From assembly GCF_042453785.1 (NCBI RefSeq), contig NC_091671.1, forward strand, positions 13,896,001-13,960,000: a stretch of 64,000 nt of DNA, in the 5' to 3' direction. The translations under genes were made by a program, and so were the position numbers. How positions within the stretch are numbered: the stretch's first letter is position 1; the number at the start of each line of letters is the position of its first letter. Below the pieces are notes generated by a model. It did not search any database and was not told the DNA's origin. It worked only from the letters and a program-made list of their open reading frames with translations. This document shows, one piece after another, positions 30,598 to 50,880 of this stretch. Source of the DNA: Malus domestica. Taxonomy: Eukaryota > Streptophyta > Magnoliopsida > Rosales > Rosaceae.

Positions 30598-33500
30598 CAC
30601 CCCCTCAAGCGAGAAGGGGGATCAGAAATGAGGCCAATGGGAAGCTTGGAACACAGATAATTAAATCTGGTTTTAGACAGAGACTTGGTGTGAAGATCAG
30701 CTAATTGGTCTTCACTGCAGATGAACTTGACTTTGAGAAGTTGAGCCAAAACCAATTCTCTAATATAGTGATAATCGATCTCAACATGCTTTGTTCGAGC
30801 ATGAAAGACAGGATTAGATGCTAAAGATATTGCTGATATGTTGTCACACCAAAGAGTAGGGAATGTAGAGAGAGGATAGTGCAGATCTTTGAGAATCTTG
30901 CAAACCCAAGTTATCTCAGCAGCTGTGTGAGCTAAGGAGCGATATTCAGCCTCTGTAGAGGACCTTGCAACAGTACTTTGTTTCTTGGCACTCCAACTGA
31001 TAAGATTGGAACCCAAAAATACACAATAACCAGTGGTTGATCTCCTGTCAATTGTGCAACCAGCCCAGTCGGCATCCGAGTAGGCAGAAAGATGGACAGG
31101 ACCTTTAGTGAACCACATACCATGTGAGATAGAGCCTTTGAGAAATCTGAGAACCCTTTTTGCTGCCTGGAGATGTTGTTCCCTGGGAGCATGCATGAAT
31201 TGGCAGATTTGGTTCACAGCAAAAGCAAGGTCGGGTCTAGTCCAAGTAAGATATTGTAAACCACCAACAATGGAGCGATATTCAGTAGGATTGGACAGAA
31301 GAGGGCCACTGTGATCTAATTTCTTAGAGCCAAGGGGAGTGCAACAAGGTTTGGCACCCTCCATATTTGTTTTCTTGAGAAGATCCAATAAGTACTTTGT
31401 TTGATGGAGAAATATACCCTGTGAAGATCGATGGACTTCTAATCCCAAGAAATAATGAAGAGGACCAAGGTCTTTTACTGGAAATTGAGCCCCAAGTTGC
31501 TGAATGAAGTGTTGACAGAGGTGAGGATAGGGTCCGGTGACAAGAATGTCATCAACATAGACAAGGACAATGACTAACTGAGGACCATTGAGAACAAATA
31601 AAGAAGCATCTGAGGATGATTGGGTGAATCCAAGAGAGTGAAGAGCTTGGAACAGTTTATCAAACCAAGCTCGAGAAGCTTGTTTGAGACCATACAACGA
31701 TTTCCTCAACTTACACACAGATGTAGGGTGTAAGGGATCAACAAAACCAGGGGGTTGTTGCATGTAGACATCCTTCTTTAAGTCTCCATGAAGAAAGGCA
31801 TTACTAATGTCCAATTGATTGAGAAACCAATTATATTGCACAGCAAGGGTAAGAAGGATCCGAATTGTAACCGGTTTGGCAACTGGACTGAAGGTTTCTT
31901 GAAAGTCAATACCTTCTTGTTGATGAAAACCCTTGGCCACAAGCCGGGCTTTATATCTGTCAACAGTGCCATCGGGCTTCTTCTTAATCCGGAAAACCCA
32001 CTTGCAGCCCACTAAGTTTTGAGAATGGTGAGAAGGAACAAGAGACCAAGTACCAGTGGTTAGCAAGGCATTAAATTCATCTTGCATAGCTTGCCTCCAA
32101 TGAGCATGCTTAGAAGCTTGCAAGTATGTTGTAGGAACATAATCCATATCAACTGGAAGTGGGTGCTTAGTTGCTGCACAGGCTCTCGACGTGAGTATAC
32201 CAGGCTTGGATCTAGTAATCATTGGATGAGAATTAACAGGGGCAGGAGGATGACTCTGTTGATTTTGGGAGAAAGATGAATGTGCTGAAGGAGGAACAAA
32301 ACTGGAAGAAGAGCCAACTGAGACAGGTGCAGGGGAGGATGAAGATGAAGAAATAGGAACAGGCACAGAAGCACATAATGGTGATGTAGATGGCTAACTG
32401 AAAACAGGAGGAATGTGTTTGCGAAAATGAAGATCCAGAGAGGATGAAATTGTTGGTGAGGAAGATGGAGGACTTGGAACAGGAAAAAAGTGTTGATTGT
32501 GGGACAACTGAAATGGATAAGTACTTTCATCGAATACAACATGACGAGAGATGTAGATGCGATTGGTGATAGGATCAAGGCACCTATAGCCTTTGTGTTG
32601 AAGACTATACCCCAAGAAAACACACTTTTTGCTCTTGGGATCCAATTTGCTATGAAAGTAAGGTTTGAGCCAAGGAAAGCATTGGCAACCAAATACTTTG
32701 AGCTTAGAGTAGTCTGGATGGTTGTGAAATAGCAACTGCCAAGGGGACTGGGAAATGCCAGAAATAGGAAGGCGATTAATAAGATAGATAGCAGTGGAGA
32801 ATGCTTCTACCCAGAAAATATGAGGGACATGAGATGCAAGAAGCAAAGTGCGAGCTATTTCAACAAGGTGCCTGTGCTTTCTTTCTGCACAACCGTTTTG
32901 CTCAGGGGTGTGGGGACAACTGAACTGATGAAGAATGCCATGTTTGCTGAGATATGATGCAAAAGAGTGACTAGTAAATTCACCCCCTGAATCTGAACGT
33001 AGAACCTATATTTTATTTCCAAGTGAATTTTCTACATATGATTTGAAGACAACAAATGTAGAAAATACATCTGACTTAGATTTCAAAGGAAAGAACCAAC
33101 TATATTTGCTATAGTCATCAACAATGAGCAAATAATATTGAAAACCATTACTTGATGTGATTGAGGCAGGTCCCCACAGATCACAGTGCAGTAGTTGAAG
33201 GCTGTGAGTTGTTGATGAAGTAGCAGCTTTAAATGGAAGCTTATGATTCTTGGCAAGAGCACAATCCGAACAGAAAAAGTCCACAATAGACTTGCCTTGT
33301 AAAGCAAGATTATTGGATGAAAGGAGCCTTCTGAAAATGGAGGAGGAAGGGTGACCCAAACGCTTGTGCCAAATTGTAACTGGAGCTTTAATACTAAGTA
33401 AAGCTGTAAGTGAAAGAGAATGAAGATTGCTGGAACTTTGAAGAGGATAGAAGCCATCTCTAACCGGTCCCCGTAAAAGCATCTTCCCCGAAATACGATC

Positions 33501-34907
33501 ATTGACATAGGATCCATAAGGGTCAAGTGTCAATGAACAATTATTATCATTAACAAACTGATAAGCAGATAAGAGATTATGGGTTATGTGGGGAACATGT
33601 AAAACATTTCGCAATTGAAAAGAGTTATGAGAGGTGTGCAGAGTAGATGAACCAACATTGAGAATGGATAAACCTTTACCATCTCCAATATACACTTTAT
33701 CCTCGCCAGTGTAGGGAGTAGGAGAGGTGAGGTTAGCAACATCATTAGTGATATGAGAGGTTGCCCCTGAATCAATTAACCAAGGCTGAGATGGTTTAGC
33801 AGAATGCTGTGCACACATGGCAGCAAGCTTAGCTGGAGGAATACGACCACAGATGTCAGGATTCATACGATCAAAGCAGTCAATAGCCTCATGACTGGTA
33901 GAACCACAGATTTGACAAAGCACTTTGAAGTGAGAAGAGCCTTGATTGCTGCGAAAGCCTTGATAACCTCGATTGCCACGGTTATTAGGAAAATTACCAC
34001 GATTACCTCGATGACCTCGATTGGAAAAGAACTGTCCCTTAGTGTTCCTGCCACGATTAGAGTTGAACCGAGATGCAGAGTGAAGAGGGTGATTCTGAGC
34101 AGCAAAAGCAGATGGAGTAGGAAGGAAAGGAAGCTGAGACTGCACCGAGAAAGCCTGAAAAGATTCAGGGACAGGAGATGAACTGACAGTTTTGCGTCTG
34201 GCCATAGACAATTCCTTTGTGAGAAGGAGGCCATGAAGTTCATCAAGAGATGTAGAGGACAATCGGAGCATGATACAGTCGATGAAAGACTCAAATTCAT
34301 CAGGCAAGCCATGTAGTATGGCGGCGATAAGATCTCGATCAGAGACAGAAGCACCAGCAGCTTGCAGAGAATCTGAAATTTCCTTGAGTTCTTGAAGATA
34401 GTCAGAGATAGAACGCGATCCTTTCTGAACAGATTGAAGGCGCGATCGTAGTTGATGGATATGAGCCTCTGAAATTCCACCAAAGCGCTGTTCAAGCTTT
34501 ACCCAAAGTTCTCGAGAGGATGAAACCCCAACCGTGAACGGGATGATTTCCTCAGAAAGTGTGGAATTCAACCAGATTAAAAGATTTTGATCTTTCTCAT
34601 ACCAGTCCTCAAAAGCAGGATTGATGCTACGATCAGGCAGAAATGGCGATGGACAGACGTCAGTACCATCGATTACTCCAAGAAGCTTGTATCGCCGGAA
34701 AATCGGGCCAAACAGGGCGCGCCATGGTAGGTAATTGGATCTTTTGAGCTTGATCGGCACCATGCTGCCGATATTATGAATTGTGAAAGAAGTGTAGGAA
34801 GTCAGAGGACTCGGATTTCCAGAGGAATTAGGGTTTCCAGAGAAATTAGGGTTTGGGCTCGAGGGGGAGATGACCGGAGAAGATGAACCAGTCGATTGAG
34901 CCGCCAT
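30534..34907 (-). pseudogene. Copia gag-pol polyprotein interrupted by two TAG codons
   Basis: A 1,457-aa frame, open except for TAG at 33006-33008 and 32394-32396. Order: UBN2-type gag; RG-rich region; zinc knuckle CQICGSTSHEAIDC; protease WLIDSGATSHIT; GAG-pre-integrase (HKRLGHPS...CSDC); integrase core (HCDLWGPA, then RSDSGGEF just after the first stop); reverse transcriptase with YVDDILVTG; RNase H ending KHVEIDYHYIREL. The first stop most likely replaces Gln (KI-Q-VLRSD context). No frameshift, and all catalytic motifs survive, so it is only just dead or could depend on readthrough. It lies inside the hAT element, antisense to nothing else. Confidence 0.88.
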
Positions 34908-35097
34908 TACTGACAGAAATCAAGAAATACTACAAGATCGGAAGGGAAGAAGTGACGATCAGAGAAGAAAAATCGATCAAGAGTCGATCGATGCAGCAAG
35001 CGAAGAGAAGATCAGAGAAGAAAAATCGATCAAGAGTCGATCGATGCAGCAAGCGAAGAGAAAGATCGAAGCTGTGAAGCGAAATGGCGTGATACCA

Positions 35098-35320
35098 TAT
35101 AGAAACAGAAAACTTCAACAATAAGTTTTCTTGATTGTATTTACTTGACTGAGAACTTTACACGTTGTGTAGGAATATATATAGCCTTTGGCTATTTACA
35201 TAGATACCCCTAACTACTTTATAACTATCTTAACTAATCACAACTAATACAATCAGTTAATTTACAGTAACAGAATTATTAACAGTAGCAGACTTAGATG
35301 ACTTGTCATTCTCCCTAATA
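35098..35320 (-). repeat. Copia 5' LTR (223 bp)
   Basis: Right-hand LTR of the minus-strand element, adjoining the primer-binding site; about two differences from the other LTR. Confidence 0.9.
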
Positions 35321-35842
35321 ATGTTTTCCACTCACATACATTTATCGACAGAAAATGCAAACTAATAATTGAAAATCTGTAAATAGAACAGAACCAATTT
35401 GAACAGATAAATGAGAGTGAGACTAACCTTTTGTTATCGAGGTGTGAGAGATTGAGACTGAGAAGGGTCGCTGCTGGGAATGAGAAAGTTAGAGACAGAG
35501 AGTTTGAGAGAGTGATTAAAGATCAAGAGTCAGAGAGTTTGAGAGGAGGTTTAGGCTATCTGCTGCACGAAGTGCAAACTGGGAAAACGGAACTACGGGA
35601 GAGAAGAGGGTTAGGGTTAGACTTTGGGGTAAAACGACGCCGTTCTAAGATAGGATTATTAATTAATAAAATAATAACAAAACGACGTCGTTTTGAAGAA
35701 CTTCAGTTAGGTTCGGTTTGGTTTTCGAACCCCAGAAACCGAAACCGAACCAACTAGATTCGGTTCGGTTTGGTTCAACAGATTCGGTTCGGTTTTTTTT
35801 CGATTCGATTTTCGGTTTTTCCAACCCACCCCTAATAAAAAC

Positions 35843-36152
35843 TCTTAAATCTTTATGTAAAAGAAAAATAACTTAATGAAATAAAAAAAATAAAAAACTT
35901 ACAAGAGAAATACCACTAAATCTTTTTCAATGTTGTATTATACTACCTTGAATCTTATCGTTGCGACGATCTGGGCTATGGTATGGTTCTGATAATATTG
36001 TTAATTAGGACGCCATTCACTTAAAGAGTCCATGCTCTTCGAATGGTAAGTTTGACTGCTAATTTGTTTAATTTTCATATGAATTAATTAATACATATCA
36101 AAACTATTTGGACACGTGGCACGATTTTACAAGGGGGTAACGATCAGATTAA
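35843..36152. other. Spacer between hAT elements
   Basis: AT-rich. The first part is probably the displaced end of the foldback repeat; nothing else is recognised. Confidence 0.4.
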
Positions 36153-36160
36153 GTTGGGAA

Positions 36161-37466
36161 CATGGAAGAAAATATCGATAATATCGCCGATATTATCGGT
36201 TTTTCAGGTAATGGATATTTAAATAGGTATCCAAATGGTTTTCGGCAAAATATCGCGATATTTTTTTAACCGTGCTACTCGGAGAAGAACGCCGGAGCTT
36301 CTACAGCTCCGGCCGACCACAAACAAGGGTTCTAGACCCCGATCTAGGTATCAAACAAAAGCACGAGACGAGAGGAGTGCGTTTATACCTTCCATTTGCC
36401 GTGAAACGACCCGTGGTGGTCGGAAAACCTCTCGACACCCACGGTCTCGCCGGAGATGGGTGCGCCTATTCCCGGGCTGATTCCGTGCTAAATCCTTGGT
36501 AAAAAGGACAAAATAACCTCAATAATCACATCCAAGCAACAAACCAACACGGAAAGAGAGGTTCGAGGCTTACCTAACCATAACCCATGAAGAACTCGCC
36601 GGAGGTTCTTGGGGTTTCGTCGAGTTGCGCAGCGACGGGAGAGAGAGAAAGAGAGAGAGAGAGACGACGGCGTGTAGAAGGTGATGACGATGCCGTCGAC
36701 GGAGTACCACGAAGGGTGTGCGTGGGTGCTCTCGGGTGTGGGTCAAAGGGTGACAGAGTGAGGGTCTTCGAGAGAGGGAGAGTGAGTGCAGAGAAGAAAG
36801 AAGGAGAAAGAGGTCACGGGTTGGGGAGAGAGAGAGATACGGGAGGGTGCTAGGGTGCTGCCATGTGGTAGCTTGAGAGAATTTGGAAATCAAGATGAAT
36901 GGTCCATATTTGGTTAAGATAGGGGACTAAAACGATAATTTCATAATTATTTGGGGAACCACGAAAATATATAAAAATTTGGGGTTGGGTTGTTACAGTG
37001 TGTCTGTGCGTGTGTGTGTAGAAGTGGGGTGCACTTTGAAGTGTGTGTGTGTGTAGAAGTGGGGTGTCTGTGTGTGTTATCTGAGAGAAAAAAAAATGCA
37101 ATATATAAAGTGTAAAATATTGTACTAATTCATTATATATAATGATTGTGGTGTCTTTAAACTTTTTTCATTAATTACTACATATTTTTTACATTCACAA
37201 TGTTTGCCAGCTCGCTATATAATCAATTTAAATCAGTTAAATCCATCATGCAATGCATTTCCTTCCAATTTTTTGTGATAAACTAATAGATAATTGACTA
37301 AATAAACATCTTGCAAAGTTTCAATTAAAATTTCCAAGTTTTTCTTACAATTTCCGTGGTTTCCATGTAATTTTTATCGATATCGATATTTTACCGATAT
37401 TTCCATCGATATTTCCGTGTTTTCGGACTATCGATTTTTCCGATATTACCGATATTTAATACCTTG
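36161..37466. mobile_element. hAT-like non-autonomous element containing an LTR fragment
   Basis: Ends CATGGAAGAAAATATCGATA (left) and CAAGGTATTAAATATCGGTA (complement of right), flanked by a perfect 8-bp duplication GTTGGGAA (36,153-36,160 and 37,467-37,474). Subterminal regions are dense in ATATCGAT-like motifs. The interior (about 36,270-36,997, minus strand) looks like part of a gypsy LTR: it begins TGTAACAACCCAACCCC, has a CT-rich leader and a splice-donor-like ATGGTTAGGTAAGCC. A (GT)n microsatellite lies at 36,998-37,078. Confidence 0.7.
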
Positions 37467-37536
37467 GTTGGGAATGAGCAAAAACTAACTCTTTACAAAT
37501 AACTTATCTTCATTCTAAAAATTTCATAATCAGAAC

Positions 37537-38567
37537 TAGGGGTGGTTTTGGTACATTACTGTACCAAAATCTCTGTACCAATTACCATACCAAATATTTG
37601 GTACGGCAAAATTTATTACCATTACCGTACCAAACTTTCGGTATACCAAATAGTTTGGTTGGTATGGTATGCCAATGGTAATTGCCATTTTGTTTTACTC
37701 CACTTAGTTTGCCCAAAATCTAATATTTTTTAATTAATGTAGAAGTGTAAAAAATGTAGAAAAAATATATAAACGCTCATAATGACAAGCTTTACAACTT
37801 TCGTGAAGAGCTTAACTTTGAAATTCACCATTATAATCATATAAATTTTAGATCAAAATTTAACCATTGATTGTTGTTTACATTTACGCTTCATTTTTCT
37901 CATCAATTTTTTTTTTTTTTGGATTTTCTTTTTTGAAATCATGATCTATTAGATGATGCGAAGATGAACGGTTTGGATCGTTGATATTATGTTTAGAATT
38001 TTACGGTTAGTGAAAATATTGCTTTATGTTTATAAAGTTTCTACAAACTATATGAAATCGACTCATATTTCAGTTAATCGTAAATATTGAAACGTGATAT
38101 CAAATATCTGAACCGTTCATCTTCTTACATCCGCCAGATGATCATGTTTTCAAAAAAGAAAATTTAAAAAATGAAATTCAATACAAAGAATAAAGCGTAA
38201 ATGACAATCGACGGTTAAATATAAATTTAAGGTTTATGAATTATAATGTTGGATTTTGAAGCTGACCCCTTCATGAAAGTTGTAAAGCTTGTCACTATGA
38301 GTGATTGTATATTTTTTTTTTATACATTTTTTACACTTCTACAATAATTATTAGTAATTTTATTAATTTTGCCCTCAAATAACTATATGAATAAATACAT
38401 AATATAATATTAATAATATTGGTAGGTACGGTATACCAATACCAATACCATACCGAAACAGTATGGTACGGTACAAATACCGTAACATTACCAATTGGTA
38501 CAAATTTTTGGTAATAATTTGGTATGGTATGATTGGTAGGGTAATTTGGTAAAATTTTCCACCCCTA
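37537..38567. mobile_element. hAT MITE, 1,031 bp, with a long internal hairpin
   Basis: Terminal TAGGGGTGG inverted repeats and a perfect 8-bp duplication ATCAGAAC (37,529-37,536 and 38,568-38,575). Subterminal regions are full of GGTAC/GTACC and TTTGGTA repeats. Inside, about 37,740-37,905 and 38,170-38,345 form a long inverted repeat starting TGTAGAAGTGTAAAAAA; the same core recurs at 56,485-57,085. Confidence 0.9.
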
Positions 38568-38575
38568 ATCAGAAC

Positions 38576-39810
38576 TGTTTAATTTGTTGATCTTTATTTG
38601 AATATCATCACTACAAAAAAAATATTTAAACCAGAGATTGTTTAGTCATCTTAACATATCACATAAATTAGCAGTGTACGTATCAAATGATATATTCATA
38701 ATGAACCTTTGACTTATTTGATACATTTGAATGACTAAATTAACAATCTTTGAGTCAATTGATTTTTTCTAAAGGTAATTTTTGAATAAAAACTAAGAAA
38801 TTGAATAATTTTGATTAAAAATTTTCACGATAAAGATATGCTATTTGAAATCACAAAATTAAATATAAACCCAAAAGCATTAGGATTTATTAGAAACAAA
38901 CATAGCGCGTGCAATTATTTGCTTTTTCTTTTAGGTGCTTTTTAAAATGGCCCATGAGTTTCTAATTTTGTCAGATTCTACCATGAAGTTTTGAACTTGT
39001 ATCCATTTACACCTTATTTTGTCCCCTTGAATATCTAATTCTTCATTAAATAGATTTTTTTTTTGGGAGCTTTATTGGGCATAGCTGTTATAATATGTAT
39101 ATTTGGGATGTGTGTATTCCTCAGCAAGCCATGAATGCTCTTTTCTATAACTCTAGAGATTTCGGGTGTTTCCGAAGCTTCTCTTTAAATTAAATCTTTT
39201 TTACCTCAAAAAAAAAGGAGAGGGAGAGAGAGAATGTGGCTTATTTATTTTTATTTTTTGAAAAGTAGAAACATGCTTTGATAATATGTGGATGAAAAAA
39301 AAAAAAGCAAAAATATTTTTGTCCGGATTACTTTAAGGCACATGATTTTTCTTTCTAATATTTTCTTTCAATTATGCATGAAAGAGTATAATAGTATTTT
39401 TCTTAATTTTTTGTCAAAAAATAGTGTTTTATTAATATGTGGTATTGATTTGTCAATAAAAGCCATATTTATGTGTATAAATTAAACAAAAATGTTCTCA
39501 TAGTCACTAGGTGAGCTAAGAATGTATGGTCACTTATCATTGCATTTGATATTAAGGGTGAAAAATCAATAGTTATATTTTTAATGTTTTAATCTTTAAC
39601 TCTTGATCTCAAATCTAACAATAGAATGAACAAGTGACCTTGAATACTTATTTCACATTCGACCAAAAAATATATTATTCATAAATAAAATGCTTGAAGT
39701 CACAATCTCGTTTCCAACAAAAAAAAAAAGTGATTGTGGCATAATAACTTTAATAATTTAAAAGGAAATGCAAACATTGCATCGGAATGTAAGGGTATAT
39801 AATGAAATAT
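38576..39810. other. Spacer and 3' flank of beta-glucosidase copy 2
   Basis: No gene or element boundaries recognised. The last about 250 bp resemble the 3' flank of copy 1. Confidence 0.4.
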
Positions 39811-48259
<8,449 letters not shown>

Positions 48260-48430
48260 AAGTTACAAAGAGATTTGAGCGGACACCCTTTAATTTGTTA
48301 TCCGCACTTTAGAGCGACTGGTAGACTCCAAATCCTCCTTTGTTGTCTTTTCTTTTGTATGGTTGTTGAGTTGATTCCAAGTCTTGTATGATTGGTTCGA
48401 AATAGCCAACAAGAAGAAACACAGACGGAT
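48260..48430 (-). promoter_or_regulatory. Proximal upstream region of beta-glucosidase copy 2
   Basis: Colinear with 24,017-24,185. Beyond 48,430 it continues into sequence that in copy 1 is displaced by the insertions at 24,187-24,905 and 24,948-25,078, so this is the uninterrupted version of the upstream region. Confidence 0.5.
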
Positions 48431-48782
48431 GGCGACGCTGAAATGAACTTCACCATTGACGAATGAGGAGGTCCGTGGAAAAGTTGCCGTCCCACATTAG
48501 GCTTGGATTTGAGCTTGGGATTAATTAGGACCATAATTATAGATATTAGTTTATTTATCATTCTCCATGGAAAAGTTAGAAAATAACCAAAATTTTTGGA
48601 CTTTATAGAATTATAACAACTCTTTTTAATTTATTATAATTATAACCAAAAGTTGATATAAAAAGTACTAATACATCTTTAATGACTAAATTCTTTGCAA
48701 TCATGCCCTAGAATGGAGTCCAATTAGATTCTTGCAAGTTTGCCGTTAAAGATATAATTTGCCTCTAGAAGCTTTTGCGTAG

Positions 48783-49952
48783 TGTTGAGACCCAAAAAAG
48801 TCATGAGCAAGCCCAATCAAGCCTCGAAGCCCAATTGCCACGAGAGTCCCAAGTCAAGCCTGAACACATGCAAAGGTACGGGATCAAGAAAGGAATATTC
48901 ACAACCATGCCATGCTACGGTAATTAAGTCGAATATTTTATGTAAATCACCTCATGCCCATGCTTATTTGTCACCCTAAGATAAGCCCAAGTCACATGCT
49001 CGATCAGGGCTTGTCAAGTGAATGTGGTGTGGATGGTTACAAGAGTCTATTGGGCCTAGTGGAGTCAAGATTATGGAGGACTTTGGGCTACTTGGGGGCC
49101 CAAAGATTAAAGCCCATAACCCTTGTAGCCCACATAGGCAAGCATTGAGAGAGTACATACTTAGTTTACCTCTTTCCCCAGCAAGCTAACCAATCTAATT
49201 CGAAAGGAACCAAGTCCTAACTTTAGGCTCACGTGAAACCCCCAGCAAAACAAGCATTTAATAAAGAGAGGCTGACTTTCCCTTCCCAGCTCACGCAACA
49301 TTTGAATGCACGAAAGCCATGACGCGCTACCAAAAGTAGCATCTGTGGAGAGCCGACCCAGGAAAGTAGCGCCTTGAGAGGGAGGCATGATGCATGTTTC
49401 ATAGGTTGGTAGTGTCTAGCCATCTTGCACCAAAATAGAGGGTAGCAGAAGAACTAGGGAGAAAGAAGAGAAAGAAATAAGCCAAACTAAAGATTCCTTG
49501 ATAAGGAATCATTCAACTACAAATATAGGTCAAGAACTTTAAAGAGAGGATCCCAATCCCCTAATATAACACCGAGAGCCAAAGAAACCTAGAAGACATC
49601 ACTCCGCAACCTTAGTATTTTCCATAACCTCCTTCTGAGTATTCCAGCCATTGTAAACCTTGTTACTAACCTAGGAAACCTAGGTTATCTAGCCTAGAAC
49701 ACTTTGCAACCAGGCCAACTATCTTTCTTATGCTAATCTAATAAACTTCTAACTTCCACTCCATGCCTCACTTGTGCAAGCCATTATTTGTGTAATCATG
49801 CTATCTTCAAGTCATTCATTCAACCGAGATATTTCCTAAAATGTGCTAATTCTTTTGAGATATTCCTGGACTTAGTACGAAACCGAACCAAGGGAGACAA
49901 TAGGACGTTCTCAAAGCTCAAGTCCACTTCGACCTAAAAGTTTCCCAACGCA
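48783..49952 (+). repeat. Possible solo LTR
   Basis: A GC-richer block starting TGTTGAGACCC and ending CCCAACGCA, with LTR-like features (TACAAATATAGG near 49,518 and a following leader-like stretch). No convincing target duplication and no second copy in the window. Tentative. Confidence 0.3.
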
Positions 49953-50880
49953 TAGCTTTACCAATGTTCCTATGTCGATCAAATACAAAACACCTCCAAT
50001 GGCACCTCTCAATTTTGTTAGAAACCATGTCCATGAAGCATTGTTTTCTGAGTCAGCCACGCCAAACCAAACCCCAAATCCGTCAACACCACCCCAAATT
50101 CGTCAACATCATTTATCAATTAAAATGAAAGAGAGGAAAAAGGGAACTTGGCAATTGAGATTTGTAAAACTTGATGGGATCTTAGAGAAAGAAGCTCGTC
50201 TCCCTGAATCTATCTGTCTTTGAATCAAATTTGTACGCAGAAAAGAAAACGTTTGAAGGATGGTGACGAATTTAGGGTTTGGTTTGATTTTATAGGGTTC
50301 CATTTGACTTGCTTCGAATTTGGGCAATCTCACTGTTTATAGTGCAATTCAATTTAACCTTGATGGGGATCTTAGATAAAGAAGCTCGTCTCTCTGAATC
50401 TATCTGTCTTTGAATCAAATTTGTCCCCAAAATAGAAAACGTTTGAAGGATGGTGACGAATTTAGGGTTTCATTTGATTTCATAGGGTTTCGTTTGAGTT
50501 GCTTTGAATTTGGACAATCGCTCTGTTTGCAGTGCAATTCAGTTTAGGGTTTCAAGTTTGATAAGGGAGCAGTGTTAGATACTAATTCCTTACTAGTATA
50601 ACCTTAACCTCGCTGCAAGGTAGCTATGGCGGATGAACGGGAGGTGGAAGAAAGAGTGTTTTTGTAAAATACTTTTCTATTACTTTTTCAAATCTAACGG
50701 TTACAAGAAAGAGAGTTGGTTTAATACTAGTACCAACATTCCACATGTGTAAGTGCCGCATTGCAAAAAGGACAAAACACTACTACAGAATCCCCACAAT
50801 AATAGGAAAATTACATATTAAACCCAATTCATTTTGATCCCAAAACTCAATTACTTGTGATTGAGGCAATCACAATATTT
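49953..50880. repeat. Non-coding with a 189-bp direct duplication
   Basis: TTGATGGG(G)ATCTTAGA begins at 50,171 and again at 50,360; the two units (to about 50,549) share GAAGCTCGTCTC, TCTATCTGTCTTTGAATCAA and GGATGGTGACGAATTTAGGG. No gene recognised. The 3' part resembles the LTR/purine-tract boundary of the decayed gypsy element that follows. Confidence 0.6.

Larger units (their letters stand above)
30375..35320 (-). mobile_element. Ty1/copia LTR retrotransposon with TATA-type LTR ends
   Basis: 4,946 bp; LTRs of 223 bp at 30,375-30,597 and 35,098-35,320 differ at only about two positions, so insertion is recent. A perfect 5-bp target duplication ATGTT lies at 30,370-30,374 and 35,321-35,325. 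On the coding strand the LTR starts TATTAGGG and ends TTTCTATA rather than TG...CA, a known minority class of plant copia termini. The primer-binding site TGGTATCA (tRNA-Met type) follows the 5' LTR at 35,097; a purine tract precedes the 3' LTR. A 53-bp direct duplication (34,957-35,062) sits in the leader. Confidence 0.93.
26556..35834 (-). mobile_element. hAT-family DNA transposon, split by a nested copia element
   Basis: Terminal inverted repeats TAAGGGTGGGTTCGG (left) and TAGGGGTGGGTT (complement of the right end), with a perfect 8-bp target duplication ATAAAAAC at 26,548-26,555 and 35,835-35,842. Subterminal GGTTCGGTTCGGTTT repeats occur at both ends. Without the nested copia element and its duplicated 5 bp, the hAT is about 4.3 kb. 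The transposase lies on the minus strand at 29,369-27,225. The copia insertion falls in the transposase 5' region. Confidence 0.9.

Noticed and set aside
33863..34495. 210-codon ORF on the minus strand overlapping copia gag
   Set aside because: Out-of-frame shadow of the gag-pol frame; same for the ORFs at 33,083-33,526 and 32,219-32,692.
35431..35757. 108-codon plus-strand ORF near the hAT end
   Set aside because: It is made of subterminal and leader sequence of the hAT element (including GGTTCGGTTTGG repeats), antisense to the transposase, with no domain.
48783..49952. Firm call of a solo LTR
   Set aside because: Ends fit TG...CA, but flanking 5-mers do not match and no second copy is in the window; kept only as a low-confidence feature.
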